A DNA stretch of 64,000 nt from CAZMNY01 sp964567745 (GTDB taxonomy: Bacteria > Planctomycetota > Planctomycetia > Pirellulales > Pirellulaceae). The stretch is from assembly GCA_964567745.1 (NCBI GenBank), contig CAZMNY010000003.1, positions 226,405-290,404 of the forward strand, in the 5' to 3' direction. Shown one piece after another: positions 36,398-46,025 of this stretch. The position numbers and the translations under genes were made by a program. A model generated the notes under the pieces. It searched no databases and had not been told where the DNA came from. It saw nothing but the letters and a program-made list of their open reading frames with translations. Within the stretch, counting starts at the first letter, position 1. Every line of letters begins with the position of its first letter.

Positions 36398-36622
36398 TTA
36401 CTCGGGATAGACGCGGTTGTAGTCGATGCCAAGCTGCTCTGAGACGATTCGCCGAACGCCAAGAGCTGTTTTGCGGCGAGTACCGGGCGGGCATCGACGG
36501 ACGAATTCATCGTCGTCAATCGGCGGCCATTTATCGTGAAACCGATTGGCGGCCAGACTGTCGCAAAGCCTTCCGATAACAATACAGATGACGAATGACG
36601 CGGGGATGACCGTTAGAACCAT
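36398..36622 (-). CDS. Small hypothetical protein
   Basis: 74 residues. The N-terminal 20 are hydrophobic (VLTVIPASFVICIVIG), then a polar region with DDDEFVRRC and a C-terminal helix ALGVRRIVSEQLGIDYNRV. The last part has the look of a carrier-protein-like or regulatory helix. No strong ribosome site is seen at ATG 36622, so the gene could begin further in. Follows gltD by 54 bp. Confidence 0.55.
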   Translation of the reverse strand: MVLTVIPASFVICIVIGRLCDSLAANRFHDKWPPIDDDEFVRRCPPGTRRKTALGVRRIVSEQLGIDYNRVYPE

Positions 36623-36676
36623 TGCGATTTGCAGTCAAGTTGCTATTTCGTCCTCCAGAGGCGGACACCTCGTGAG

Positions 36677-38143
36677 TTATGTCGGCAATCGGGACGAGCC
36701 CATAAGGTAACGGTCGACGGCTTGCGCGGCGCCGCGGCCTTCGTTGATGGCCCAGACGACTAGAGATTGCCCGCGACGACAATCGCCAGCCGCGAAGACG
36801 CCATCCACACTCGTATCGTATTGGCCATGCGCCGCCCGATAATTCGAGCGTTCATCGTACTCGATGTTCAAGGTATCGGAGACATTGTGTTCCGGGCCGA
36901 GGAAACCCATTGCGAGCAGGACGAGTTGAGCTTTCCATTCTCGCTCGGAGCCCTCGACTTCGTTCATCGCCCAGCGGCCATTCTCGTCTTTGGTCCATTC
37001 GACTTCGACTGTCTTGATCCCTGCCAGACCTCCGTTGCCGTCGTCGAGGAATTCTTTCGAGAGGATACAGTACTCGCGAGGATCTTCGCCAAACTTCTTG
37101 TCGACCTCGGCGTGCCCGTAATCGACTCGGTAGATCTTCGGCCAGTGAGGCCATGGATTGTCAGGAGATCGCTCGGCGGGCGGTTTGGGAAGCAGCTCGA
37201 AATTGACGAGACTCGAGCAACCGTGACGCAGCGAAGTCCCGATGCAATCCGTTCCCGTGTCGCCGCCGCCAATCACGATAACATCCTTGCCCTCCGCCGA
37301 GATGAACTCGCCGTCCTCAAGGTTGCTATCGAGCAGGCTCTTCGTGTTGGCTTTCAGGAAGTCCATCGCAAAATGAATGCCGTCCAGCTCGCGACCGGAA
37401 ATTGGCAAGTCGCGTGGCTTTGTCGCGCCTGTCGCCAATAGTATCGCATCGTTGTCGCGCAGCAATTCCTGAGGATCGACATTCCCGCCGACGTCGGCGT
37501 TCGTGACAAAACGAACTCCCTCGTCGGCCAGCAAGTCGATGCGGCGCTGAACAATTCCCTTGTCCAACTTCATGTTGGGGATGCCGTAAACCAGCAAACC
37601 GCCAATGCGGTCAGCTCGCTCGTAGACCGTAACGTTGTGTCCGGCCGAATTCAGCTGAGCGGCTGCGGCAAGTCCGGCTGGTCCCGATCCGATGATGGCG
37701 ACGCTTTTTCCGGTGCGAGTTTGAGGCGGCGCGGCGGTCACCCAACCCTCTTCAAAGCCTTGATCTGCGATCGATTTTTCAATGTTCTTGATGGTGACCG
37801 GAGGCGCGGTCACGCCGAGAACACAGGCACCTTCACAGGGCGCCGGACAGACTCGCCCAGTGAACTCGGGAAAGTTATTCGTCCGATGCAGTCGATCCAA
37901 CGCTTCGCGCCAACGACCGTGATAGACCAAGTCGTTCCATTCGGGAATCAAGTTGTCGACCGGGCACCCGCTACTCGATTGGCAAAACGGCACGCCGCAA
38001 TCCATGCACCGCGCGCCTTGAGTCGCGAGCAAGCCGTCTTCCGGCTCCGTGTAGATTTCGTCGTAATCTTGCAGCCTCTCAAGCTCGGGCCGATACGGCG
38101 CCGTCACCCGCGCGAACTCGATAAACCCAGTTGGCTTACCCAT
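36677..38143 (-). CDS. gltD: Glutamate synthase (NADPH) small subunit
   Basis: 488 residues, the usual length. N-terminal Fe-S region with ARCMDCGVPFCQ, a Cys at SSGCPVDN and RVCPAPCEGAC; FAD-binding AIIGSGPAGLAAAAQL (about 149-164); NADPH-binding VIGGGDTGTDC; C-terminal GVFAAGDCRRGQSLVVWAI. It passes electrons from NAD(P)H through FAD and Fe-S clusters to the large subunit, which makes glutamate from glutamine and 2-oxoglutarate. Lies 124 bp downstream of gltB on the same strand. Confidence 0.97.
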   Translation of the reverse strand: MGKPTGFIEFARVTAPYRPELERLQDYDEIYTEPEDGLLATQGARCMDCGVPFCQSSSGCPVDNLIPEWNDLVYHGRWREALDRLHRTNNFPEFTGRVCPAPCEGACVLGVTAPPVTIKNIEKSIADQGFEEGWVTAAPPQTRTGKSVAIIGSGPAGLAAAAQLNSAGHNVTVYERADRIGGLLVYGIPNMKLDKGIVQRRIDLLADEGVRFVTNADVGGNVDPQELLRDNDAILLATGATKPRDLPISGRELDGIHFAMDFLKANTKSLLDSNLEDGEFISAEGKDVIVIGGGDTGTDCIGTSLRHGCSSLVNFELLPKPPAERSPDNPWPHWPKIYRVDYGHAEVDKKFGEDPREYCILSKEFLDDGNGGLAGIKTVEVEWTKDENGRWAMNEVEGSEREWKAQLVLLAMGFLGPEHNVSDTLNIEYDERSNYRAAHGQYDTSVDGVFAAGDCRRGQSLVVWAINEGRGAAQAVDRYLMGSSRLPT

Positions 38144-38267
38144 TGATATTCCTTTTCTGTTGTTTCATACAGGACCCAATCGTCATCCGTCGATTGATTC
38201 GACTCCGGGACAACGCGACTTGGATCTGACGTGGCGAAGATCTTCGCCGACGTCACTCTTGATGACT

Positions 38268-41200
38268 CTATTCCGATTTGTCGCCCACCAATTCCGGATT
38301 GTCTTCGGCGGCGAGTTTTCGTTGTTCTAGTACGCGTTTGTAGTCGGTCGGCATGACCTTGATGATCTGGCTTACCGCTGTAGGCCAATCGTTGAGCAGT
38401 TTTCCGGCGACCGTTGAGCCGGTGGCTCGCTGATGCTGGCCAATTAGGTCTTGCAGGTAGACGCTGTCTTCGTCCGTAACCGATTCAAGTTCGACCATCG
38501 CCAAATTGCATTTCAAGTTGAAGTCGCCATCGCGATCCCAAACATACGCGACGCCTCCCGACATGCCCGCGGCAAAGTTTCGCCCCGTCCGCCCAAGCAC
38601 GACGACGACACCGCCTGTCATGTACTCGCAACCGTGATCTCCAACTCCTTCAATCACCGTCTCCGCACCGCTGTTACGAACACAGAATCGCTCCGCCGCG
38701 CGACCTCGGAAGAATGCCTTCCCGCTTGTCGCACCATAGAGACATACGTTGCCGGCCAGGATATTGGTCTCGGCCGCGAACGTGCTCTCCTTCGGCGGGT
38801 AGAGAATCAACTCGGCGCCGGACAATCCTTTGCCGACATAATCATTGGCGTCGCCCTCGAGCTCCAACTTGAGCCCTCGAGCCGCAAAGGCGCCGAAGCT
38901 CTGGCCGGCGGAACCGATAAACTTGAAGTGTATTGTGCCGGGCGCCAGTCCCTCGGGGCCGTACTTCTTCACAAGCTCGTGGCTGAGAATCGTGCCGACC
39001 GTTCGGTTAGTGTTGATGATCGGCACGTCTTTGCGAACGGAATCGGCATGCTCGAAAGCCGGCTGAGCCAGTTCTAGCAATTGCTGGTCGAGCGCCAACT
39101 CAAGACCGTGATCTTGCGACCTCGTGCAACGCACATCAACGTCGTCACGCGGCAGCTTGGCCGGAGTGAGAATCGGCGTCAGGTCGAGCCCGTCCGCCTT
39201 CCAATGCTCAATCGCATCGTCGCTGTCAAGCACGTCGACGCGGCCGACCATCTCGTCCATCGTGCGAAAACCGAGTTGCGACATGAGTCGCCGAGCTTCT
39301 TCGGCGACCATGAACAGATAATTCGTGACATGCTCCGGCTTGCCCGCGAATCGTTTTCGCAATTCGGGGTCCTGAGTGGCGATGCCGACGGGGCACGTAT
39401 TGAGATGGCACTTTCGCATCATGATGCAGCCGAGCGTGATCAGCGGCGCCGTTGCAAAACCCATTTCTTCGGCACCGAGCAGAGCCGCGATAACCACGTC
39501 GCGGCCCGTCTTCAAACCACCATCGGTCTGCAACACAACTCGGCTTCGCAGATCGTTCAAGACAAGCGTCTGATGCGTCTCGGCGATCCCCAGCTCCCAG
39601 GGCAGACCAGCATGCTTGATGCTGGTTAGAGGCGAGGCACCGGTGCCGCCGGTGTCGCCTGCGATCAAGATGTGATCGGCATGCGCCTTGGCGACTCCGG
39701 CCGAAACCGTTCCGACTCCGACTTCCGAAACCAACTTTACGCTCACGCGAGCCGACGGGTTGGCGTTCTTCAAGTCGTGGATCAGTTGAGCCAGATCTTC
39801 GATGGAGTAAATGTCATGGTGCGGCGGCGGGCTGATGAGTCCCACGCCCGGTGTGGAGCAGCGGATGCGGGCGATGTTTTCGTCGACTTTCGAGCCCGGT
39901 AATTCGCCGCCCTCGCCCGGCTTGGCACCTTGCGAGATCTTGATTTGCAATTCGTCCGCGTTGGTCAAGTACCAAGCGGTTACGCCGAACCGGCCGGAAG
40001 CAACTTGCTTGATCGCCGAACGCTTCGAATCGCCGTTGGGCAGTGGTTCAAATCGCGAAGGGTCTTCTCCTCCCTCGCCGGTGTTGCTTTTTCCGCCCAA
40101 GCGGTTCATGGCAATCGCCAACGACTCATGCGACTCAGCCGATATCGATCCGAAACTCATGGCGCCGGTGCAGAATCGCTTTACAATTTCAGAAGCCGGT
40201 TCGACTTCTTCAATCGGAACGGCGGTGTCGGACTCTTTGAATTTCAACAAACCGCGCAGAGAACATCGAGTCTGCTCGTCGTGATTCGCGTGTTTCGCAA
40301 ATCGCCAATAGGCCGACTCGTCATTCAACTTGGCGGCGGCCTGAATGTCGGCGATCGCCATCGGGTCCCACGTATGCCGCTCGCCGTTGGCGCGCCAGTG
40401 GAACTGGCCGGGATTTGGCAGCCGTTCGGATTGGTTGATCATCTGAGGTCGATAGCCCAAATCATGCCGCCTCAGCGACTCCTTCGCCAAGATCGAGAAG
40501 TCGACGCCCTGCACTCGGCTCGCCGTCCCGGTAAAGCATCGGTCAATGATATCGTCGCCCAATCCGAGAGCCTCGAAGATCTGAGCGCCCTTGTACGACT
40601 GCAACGTCGAGATGCCCATTTTGGCCATGACTTTCAACATGCCTTTGGCAACGCCCTTGCGGTAACCAGCGACAATCACGTCATCGTCGACAAACTCCTC
40701 GGAATCGAGCAGCCCGTCACGGCGAGCTTGCCAGAGCGCCTCGAAGCCCATGTAGGGGTTGATGGCGTCGGCGCCGAATCCGATCAACAGACAATGATGA
40801 TGAACCTCTCTCGCTTCGCCCGTCTCGACAACGATTCCGATCTGCGTCCGCTTGTGAACACCAACGAGATGTTGATGGACCGCGCCGGTCGCAAGTAGCG
40901 TGCTGACAGGAACTCGCTCGGCTGAAATGCCGCGGTCGCTGAGCACAGCAAGACTAAAGCCGTCATCGATCGCCGTCTCGACCTGCCTGCAAATACGCTC
41001 AAGCGCCGAGACAAGGCCCGACTCGCCATCGCTTCGCGGGAAAGTGATATCGATCGTTTGCGATCGCCAACCGCGAGTCGAAATGTGTTTGATCGCCGCC
41101 AATTCTTCGTTGGTCAAAATCGGATGCGGAATTCGCAATCGTTCACAATGCTTGTCGGTCGTCTCCAACAGGTTCTGTTCCGGACCTATGTAGCATTCAA

Positions 41201-42842
41201 GCGACATGATGATCTCTTCTCGAATCGAATCGATCGCGGGATTCGTCACTTGCGCGAACAGCTGCTTGAAGTAGTCGTAGGTCAATCGAGGTTGATCGCT
41301 GAGGCACGCCAAGGAAGCGTCGTTCCCCATCGAGCCAACCGGATCGCGCTTTTCATGGATCATCGGGATCAACATGAAGTGCATCGTCTCGATCGAATAT
41401 CCGAAGGCCCGCATGCGGGGGAACAGCGTGTCGGGATCAAACCCATGAGGCTCATCGCCCGGCTTGAGCTCAGCCAGCTCAATTCGCCCTTTTCTGACCC
41501 AGTCGGCGTAGGGGCGACGGCCGGAAAACTCCGACTTCAACTCGGCGTCGGAAATCAGACTGCCCTTTTCGAAATCGATGAGGAACATCTTGCCAGGCTG
41601 CAAGCGGCCCTTTTCTTTGACCAGCTTCGGCTCAACAGGAAGCACGCCTACTTCGCTGGCCATGATTACGCGATCGTCGTGAGTCAAATAGTAACGGCTC
41701 GGCCGAAGCCCATTGCGATCGAGCACGGCGCCAATGTAATGGCCGTCGGTAAACGCGATCGACGCCGGCCCGTCCCACGGCTCCATCAGGCTGCTGTTGT
41801 ACTCGTAGAAGGCCCGCTTCTCTTCGGACATCGAGTCGTGGTTTTGCCACGCCTCGGGGACCATCATCATGACCGATTCCTGCAACGTGCGGCCGGTCAT
41901 CAAGAGAAACTCAAGGACGTTGTCGAACGTGCCGGAATCGGAACACTCCGGTTCGACCACGGGGAACAACTTGTTGACTTCATCCCCAAACAGCTCGCTC
42001 TCCACCTTGCCTTCGCGAGCACACATCCAGTTGATGTTGCCCTTAACCGTGTTGATCTCGCCGTTGTGCGACATGAATCGAAACGGCTGGGCTCGGTCCC
42101 AACTGGGGAACGTGTTGGTGGAGAAACGCGAATGCACCATCGCCAAGTGGGTTGTGTAATCGGGATCCGTCAGGTCCGGGAAGTAAGGCAGCAACTGGTC
42201 GGGCGTCAGCATGCCCTTATAGATCATCACCTTCGTCGAGAGACTGCAGATGTAGAACAACAGTGCTTGCGAAAGTGATTCGTCGGTGCGCAGTCGTCGG
42301 CTGGCTCGCTTGCGAATAATGTACAACTGACGCTCAAACGCATCGCCCTCCAAACCATCCGCCGCGGCAATAATCAAATGCTCAATCACCGGCGCGGCAA
42401 CTCTTGCCCCCGGGCCAATGTCCGCTCGATCCGGTTCGGTTGGAGTCGTTCGCCAGCCGACAAGTTTTTGACCTTGCTCCTCGACGATTCGTTCGACTTC
42501 GCGTTTGCAGACCTCGCGCTCCGCTTCGAGCTGAGGCAAGAAGACGAGCCCCGATCCGAATCGGCCCGCTTCCGGCAGCTCGACGCCCAATTCCTGCTGA
42601 GCCACTTTGGCCAAGAACTGTAGAGGCAACGCGGTTTGAATCCCGGCACCGTCACCCGTGTTCGGCTCGCATCCACACGCGCCTCGGTGATCCATGTTGC
42701 GTAGAATTTCGTCCGCATCCAACACCAGTTGGTGCGATCGCTGGCCCTTGATGTGAGCCACGAAGCCAACGCCGCAACTGTCTTTTTCGTTCGCCGGATC
42801 GTACAGACCCTGCTTCTTTGGAAATCCAATTTTTCCTGCCAT
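38268..42842 (-). CDS. gltB: Glutamate synthase large subunit
   Basis: 1524 residues, full length. After a 22-residue propeptide the N-terminal nucleophile Cys23 begins CGVGFVAHIKG, the class II glutamine amidotransferase domain. The central and FMN-binding domain contains GEGGEDPSRF and GDTGGTGASPLTSIKHAG; the 3Fe-4S ligands are in CIMMRKCHLNTCPVGIA. The C-terminal glutamate-synthase beta-helix has GAMAGMSGG-like FAAGMSGGVAYVWD. It catalyses glutamine + 2-oxoglutarate to two glutamate. Upstream, 37 bp away and on the same strand, is a LysR regulator, which may control it. Confidence 0.98.
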   Translation of the reverse strand: MAGKIGFPKKQGLYDPANEKDSCGVGFVAHIKGQRSHQLVLDADEILRNMDHRGACGCEPNTGDGAGIQTALPLQFLAKVAQQELGVELPEAGRFGSGLVFLPQLEAEREVCKREVERIVEEQGQKLVGWRTTPTEPDRADIGPGARVAAPVIEHLIIAAADGLEGDAFERQLYIIRKRASRRLRTDESLSQALLFYICSLSTKVMIYKGMLTPDQLLPYFPDLTDPDYTTHLAMVHSRFSTNTFPSWDRAQPFRFMSHNGEINTVKGNINWMCAREGKVESELFGDEVNKLFPVVEPECSDSGTFDNVLEFLLMTGRTLQESVMMMVPEAWQNHDSMSEEKRAFYEYNSSLMEPWDGPASIAFTDGHYIGAVLDRNGLRPSRYYLTHDDRVIMASEVGVLPVEPKLVKEKGRLQPGKMFLIDFEKGSLISDAELKSEFSGRRPYADWVRKGRIELAELKPGDEPHGFDPDTLFPRMRAFGYSIETMHFMLIPMIHEKRDPVGSMGNDASLACLSDQPRLTYDYFKQLFAQVTNPAIDSIREEIIMSLECYIGPEQNLLETTDKHCERLRIPHPILTNEELAAIKHISTRGWRSQTIDITFPRSDGESGLVSALERICRQVETAIDDGFSLAVLSDRGISAERVPVSTLLATGAVHQHLVGVHKRTQIGIVVETGEAREVHHHCLLIGFGADAINPYMGFEALWQARRDGLLDSEEFVDDDVIVAGYRKGVAKGMLKVMAKMGISTLQSYKGAQIFEALGLGDDIIDRCFTGTASRVQGVDFSILAKESLRRHDLGYRPQMINQSERLPNPGQFHWRANGERHTWDPMAIADIQAAAKLNDESAYWRFAKHANHDEQTRCSLRGLLKFKESDTAVPIEEVEPASEIVKRFCTGAMSFGSISAESHESLAIAMNRLGGKSNTGEGGEDPSRFEPLPNGDSKRSAIKQVASGRFGVTAWYLTNADELQIKISQGAKPGEGGELPGSKVDENIARIRCSTPGVGLISPPPHHDIYSIEDLAQLIHDLKNANPSARVSVKLVSEVGVGTVSAGVAKAHADHILIAGDTGGTGASPLTSIKHAGLPWELGIAETHQTLVLNDLRSRVVLQTDGGLKTGRDVVIAALLGAEEMGFATAPLITLGCIMMRKCHLNTCPVGIATQDPELRKRFAGKPEHVTNYLFMVAEEARRLMSQLGFRTMDEMVGRVDVLDSDDAIEHWKADGLDLTPILTPAKLPRDDVDVRCTRSQDHGLELALDQQLLELAQPAFEHADSVRKDVPIINTNRTVGTILSHELVKKYGPEGLAPGTIHFKFIGSAGQSFGAFAARGLKLELEGDANDYVGKGLSGAELILYPPKESTFAAETNILAGNVCLYGATSGKAFFRGRAAERFCVRNSGAETVIEGVGDHGCEYMTGGVVVVLGRTGRNFAAGMSGGVAYVWDRDGDFNLKCNLAMVELESVTDEDSVYLQDLIGQHQRATGSTVAGKLLNDWPTAVSQIIKVMPTDYKRVLEQRKLAAEDNPELVGDKSE

Positions 42843-42879
42843 CGTACTTTGCTTTCCCGTCTCGAAACTTCGCGGTGCG

Positions 42880-43902
42880 CTATGCAGATTGCGGCGGCGG
42901 TTGATGATATGCGTCCGGACTCGTATTCGACGACGTCGAGCCTGCGTCCGGGTCGGTATTCTGTTCGGCCTCCGGCTTCACGTTCGGCGATTTGCTGGAC
43001 GCCGAGTCGTTGTTCCCGGATTCGGATGTTTCCATCAGAAGGTCGATAAAGTGTTGAGCTGTCGCGCCGAGCGAGCGGCCTTTTCGGAAAATCACGCCAA
43101 CCGGACGAACCAAGTCAATGTCGCTCAGCTTGACCATCGCCAACGATCCCGCATCCAACTCGCTGCGAATCGTCGGAATCGGAAGGATGCTCACGCCCGA
43201 GTTGATTTCAATCGCCCGCTTCAGCGTTTCAATGTTGTCAAATTCCATCGCGACGTTGAGCGACACGCCATGCGAATGCAACGACTTGTCGAGCTCGCGT
43301 CGTATCCGAAGGTTGTCCGAAAACCCAACGGCCTCCAAACCATTCAGCTCCGATAGCATCGCCGATTCGCGTCCCGCCAGCGGGTGATTCGGCGGGAGCG
43401 CCAACACCATGGGCTCGGTGCGCCAAACCTTGGCCGCAATCGAACGCGACGCCTTCGGATAACTCACAAGCCCCAAGTCGGCCGAGTCGCGGCTGACCAT
43501 CTCGTAGATCTTGTCGGGATGGGCGTAATCCAGTTTCACTCGGGCTCGCGAAAATCTATCAGAGAACTCGTGGACGAATTGCTGCATGAAGCTCAATCCG
43601 ACCGAATAAATCGAAGCGATGTGGACGCGGCCGGACAACTCGGTATGCAGCGAACGGACTCGTTCCTCCAAGTCGTTCAGCCGTTTGACGACATCACGGC
43701 AACCGTCGTAATAAATCTTGCCCGCGTCTGTGAGCACGAACGGGCGCTTGGAGCGGTCGAGCAAGGTGACGCCTAGCCGCCGCTCGAGATGGTGAACGAT
43801 CTGACTGGCCCCCGACTGGGTGATCCCATTCTCGCCGGCGCCGCGAGAGAAACTACGTTCACTGACGACGTCGCAAAAGACCTTGAGTGATTTGAAATGC
43901 AT
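42880..43902 (-). CDS. LysR-type transcriptional regulator
   Basis: 340 residues. Winged helix-turn-helix about 1-62: FCDVVSERSFSRGAGENGIT, SGASQIVHHLERRLGVTLLDR. A periplasmic-binding-like effector domain (about 90-295) follows, then an unusual 45-residue Ser/Asn/Asp/Pro-rich tail. The gene lies 37 bp upstream of gltB in the same direction, so nitrogen-related control is likely but not shown; LysR proteins usually lie divergent from targets. ATG 43902 is preceded by GGTGAGG; TTG 43917 is an alternative. Confidence 0.9.
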   Translation of the reverse strand: MHFKSLKVFCDVVSERSFSRGAGENGITQSGASQIVHHLERRLGVTLLDRSKRPFVLTDAGKIYYDGCRDVVKRLNDLEERVRSLHTELSGRVHIASIYSVGLSFMQQFVHEFSDRFSRARVKLDYAHPDKIYEMVSRDSADLGLVSYPKASRSIAAKVWRTEPMVLALPPNHPLAGRESAMLSELNGLEAVGFSDNLRIRRELDKSLHSHGVSLNVAMEFDNIETLKRAIEINSGVSILPIPTIRSELDAGSLAMVKLSDIDLVRPVGVIFRKGRSLGATAQHFIDLLMETSESGNNDSASSKSPNVKPEAEQNTDPDAGSTSSNTSPDAYHQPPPQSA

Positions 43903-43923
43903 CGCCTCACCCGCCAATTCGCA

Positions 43924-43983
43924 CTATTAGATTTTCGAATACAAAGATTTTCTAGAATGATTTTCGAGAATATAGGCTAATAG
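43924..43983. promoter_or_regulatory. Operator-like repeat array upstream of the LysR gene
   Basis: An A/T-rich island holds three GATTTTC words (43930, 43946, 43959) each followed by a GAAT or AGAAT end, and is bracketed by inverted CTATTAG (43924-43930) and CTAATAG (43977-43983). The middle copy contains palindrome TTCTAGAA. It begins 22 bp before the LysR start; autoregulation is an inference. Confidence 0.5.
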
Positions 43984-44095
43984 TTCGAGCGCGCGACGTC
44001 AAGGAGTGAGACAGAATCGCGCAGTGCTGTAGGCCAGAAGCTCAACCACCACAGCAAGTTAAGAGCGGCAACGAGATTGACGCAAACAGGTCGGC

Positions 44096-44476
44096 TCAGT
44101 CGTCTTCATTCATAAGAGAGCGAACCCAGTTGGCCACTTTGTGGACGACTTTCTGGCCCTTCTTGGCTTCAGCCGCTTCGGCCTCTTCGACCGGATCGCG
44201 ATAGTTGTCGCTAAATTCGACCCACCGAGTGCAGCCACGGCAAGTCGTCGGCGGCCTCATGACGACCGCATCGCAGAAGGGGCAGCTGTAGATACGGTCT
44301 TTTGTCGCGGCCGCGGTGAGGCCTCCGACTTCGGCCGCCTCGACCCATTGAGAATCGTCCTTCTTCACCAAGGTTTGAGGCGTGACTTCGCCCACTTTGA
44401 CCTTCTCAAGCAACTCCTTGGGGGTCAGCGGGCCCTGCGTTTTGCCACGTTCTTGATAAAACCACTCGGTTGGCAT
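44096..44476 (-). CDS. GYF-type domain and zinc-ribbon protein
   Basis: 126 residues. N-terminal GYF_2-like domain: EWFYQERGKTQGPLTPKEL with VTPQTLVKKDDSQWVEAAEV. Then a zinc ribbon CPFC-x11-CRGC, and an acidic/helical tail with AEAAEAKKGQK. GYF_2 domains bind proline-rich or membrane partners in bacteria, often beside membrane proteins; here the protein itself has no membrane segment. Start MPTEWFYQ at 44476 is preferred to the long frame from 44665, which overlaps a terminator. Confidence 0.8.
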   Translation of the reverse strand: MPTEWFYQERGKTQGPLTPKELLEKVKVGEVTPQTLVKKDDSQWVEAAEVGGLTAAATKDRIYSCPFCDAVVMRPPTTCRGCTRWVEFSDNYRDPVEEAEAAEAKKGQKVVHKVANWVRSLMNEDD

Positions 44477-44650
44477 TGTGACTACGAATCCAAGCAATTC
44501 AGGCTGGGAATGGACATAGAGCAGACGGGCAGGATCGTCGCTGGACGAGCATCTAGGAAACGGTTCGAGCCTAATCGTTGATGGCCGCTGACGCAACAAG
44601 AATACGTTGGCTTGAGTTTCAAACCGCCAATCAACTCGTAGGGAAGGAAA

Positions 44651-44686
44651 CAGGCCGAGGCTCAATTGACCTCGGCCTGTTTTTTT
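44651..44686 (+). terminator. Intrinsic terminator, possibly bidirectional
   Basis: Ten-base perfect stem CAGGCCGAGG / CCTCGGCCTG with a nine-base loop, followed on the plus strand by seven T. On the minus strand an A-run precedes it and TTTCC follows, so it may also end transcription of the cyclophilin gene that finishes 40 bp away. Confidence 0.75.
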
Positions 44687-44725
44687 GGCCGATCCGCTGA
44701 GCAGTCCTCAACTTAACTCGTCGCC

Positions 44726-45868
44726 TTACTCCACTTTCGTCGGCGTGTAATCCGTTCCTGGCCGTTTGCGGACAACCACGGCTTTGACAATCGTGTCCGG
44801 TGCTGGCTGGCCGCGTCGTTGCGGATCACGCCGCTGCAGTTTGGCCAAAACATCCATTCCGTCGATGACGCGACCGAATACGGTGTGGCGTCCGTCGAGG
44901 TGGGTTGTCGGACGGAAAGTCAAGAAGAACTGCGACCCGCCGGTGTCTTTGCCGGCGTGGGCCATACTGAGCGTCCCTCGGTAGTGTTTGCGAAAGCCTT
45001 CTTTTTCGCATTCGCAATAGATGTTGTAGCCAGGTCCGCCGCTTCCGGTGCCATCGGGGCAGCCGCCCTGGGCCATGAAGCCGGGCAGCACTCGGTGAAA
45101 CGTCAACCCATCGTAGTATTCCTTCTCGACGAGGCTGACGAAGTTGGCGACTGCTTGCGGGGCTTCATTTTCCAACAGCTCGACCATGACGTCGCCTTTG
45201 GAGGTCGAGAGTTTGACGCGAGGCAGATCGTCGGCCTTTGCTTCTTTGGCGCGGATCGCCGATTCGGTTTTCCAGTCGGCGATGATCTTGTCGATGGAGG
45301 CTAGGATTTGACTGCCATTTCGATCGATTGCCTTGGCTTCCTGCGCCGCGGCAAGATGAGTCTTGGCTTTTTCAAATTGCTCGGTCGAGTAGAAGGCGAT
45401 GCCGGCAAAGTTGTGCACGTCTTTGACTTCACACTTGTTCTTGATCAGCATTTCCGCGATCTCGAGACCCTGTTTATACTCGTCGTTTCGCACATGATTG
45501 GCGAGCAGCCCGACGAGAGTTTGAGTCGCGTCCTTGTTTTCGTTTGGTTTCGCCTTGTAGTCGGCGATCGCAGCTTTACGCAGTTTCGGCAGCATGCCGC
45601 GAATTTCCACGACGTGCTCTTGATAATGTTTCATCTGCGCTTCACGCTCGTCCGCCGGCGCGTTGCTGTACTTCTTTGCGATGTCGTTGAGTTCGTCTTC
45701 TAGCTTGCGGAAGGCAGTGAACACGGAGGCGAAATCATCCGCTGCGGCTTCAGCTGCTGGTTTCTTTTCGGCAGCCGGTTTGTCGGCGGCCTTTTTTTCG
45801 TCCTGCGCGATGGCGAACGAAGGCACCACAATCAGGCTGAGGACGAAGGTCGTCAGAAGTCGTTGCAT
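44726..45868 (-). CDS. Secreted cyclophilin-type peptidyl-prolyl isomerase A
   Basis: 380 residues. Signal peptide (1-21, AIAQD), an Ala/Lys/Glu-rich linker (22-45), a helical region (about 48-215) with a possible TPR, and a C-terminal cyclophilin domain (about 225-378): FHRVLPGFMAQGG, GGPGYNI, RGTLSMAHAGKDTGGSQFF and RHTVFGRVIDGMDV are the catalytic segments (Arg, Phe, Gln). It catalyses cis-trans prolyl isomerisation outside the cytoplasm. The next upstream gene encodes a protein of the same design, so the pair arose by duplication. GGAG precedes ATG 45868. Confidence 0.92.
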   Translation of the reverse strand: MQRLLTTFVLSLIVVPSFAIAQDEKKAADKPAAEKKPAAEAAADDFASVFTAFRKLEDELNDIAKKYSNAPADEREAQMKHYQEHVVEIRGMLPKLRKAAIADYKAKPNENKDATQTLVGLLANHVRNDEYKQGLEIAEMLIKNKCEVKDVHNFAGIAFYSTEQFEKAKTHLAAAQEAKAIDRNGSQILASIDKIIADWKTESAIRAKEAKADDLPRVKLSTSKGDVMVELLENEAPQAVANFVSLVEKEYYDGLTFHRVLPGFMAQGGCPDGTGSGGPGYNIYCECEKEGFRKHYRGTLSMAHAGKDTGGSQFFLTFRPTTHLDGRHTVFGRVIDGMDVLAKLQRRDPQRRGQPAPDTIVKAVVVRKRPGTDYTPTKVE

Positions 45869-46025
45869 GGTTGTCTCCAGGGCGTTTTGCCCAGTGGGGT
45901 AGGGACTGGTTTGGACGGCAGGCGTCGAATGTTTTCTCGCCGGTCTGAAAAGACGTCGCCGAGCGATTCAATGGCCTTACGATTCGGCCAATGGCAATGG
46001 CACGGTGACCTTCTGCACAGAGGGC

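Noticed and set aside
41058..42278. 406-codon plus-strand frame opposite gltB
   Set aside because: Antisense to the amidotransferase and central domain of gltB, which carries clear motifs; rejected as a shadow.
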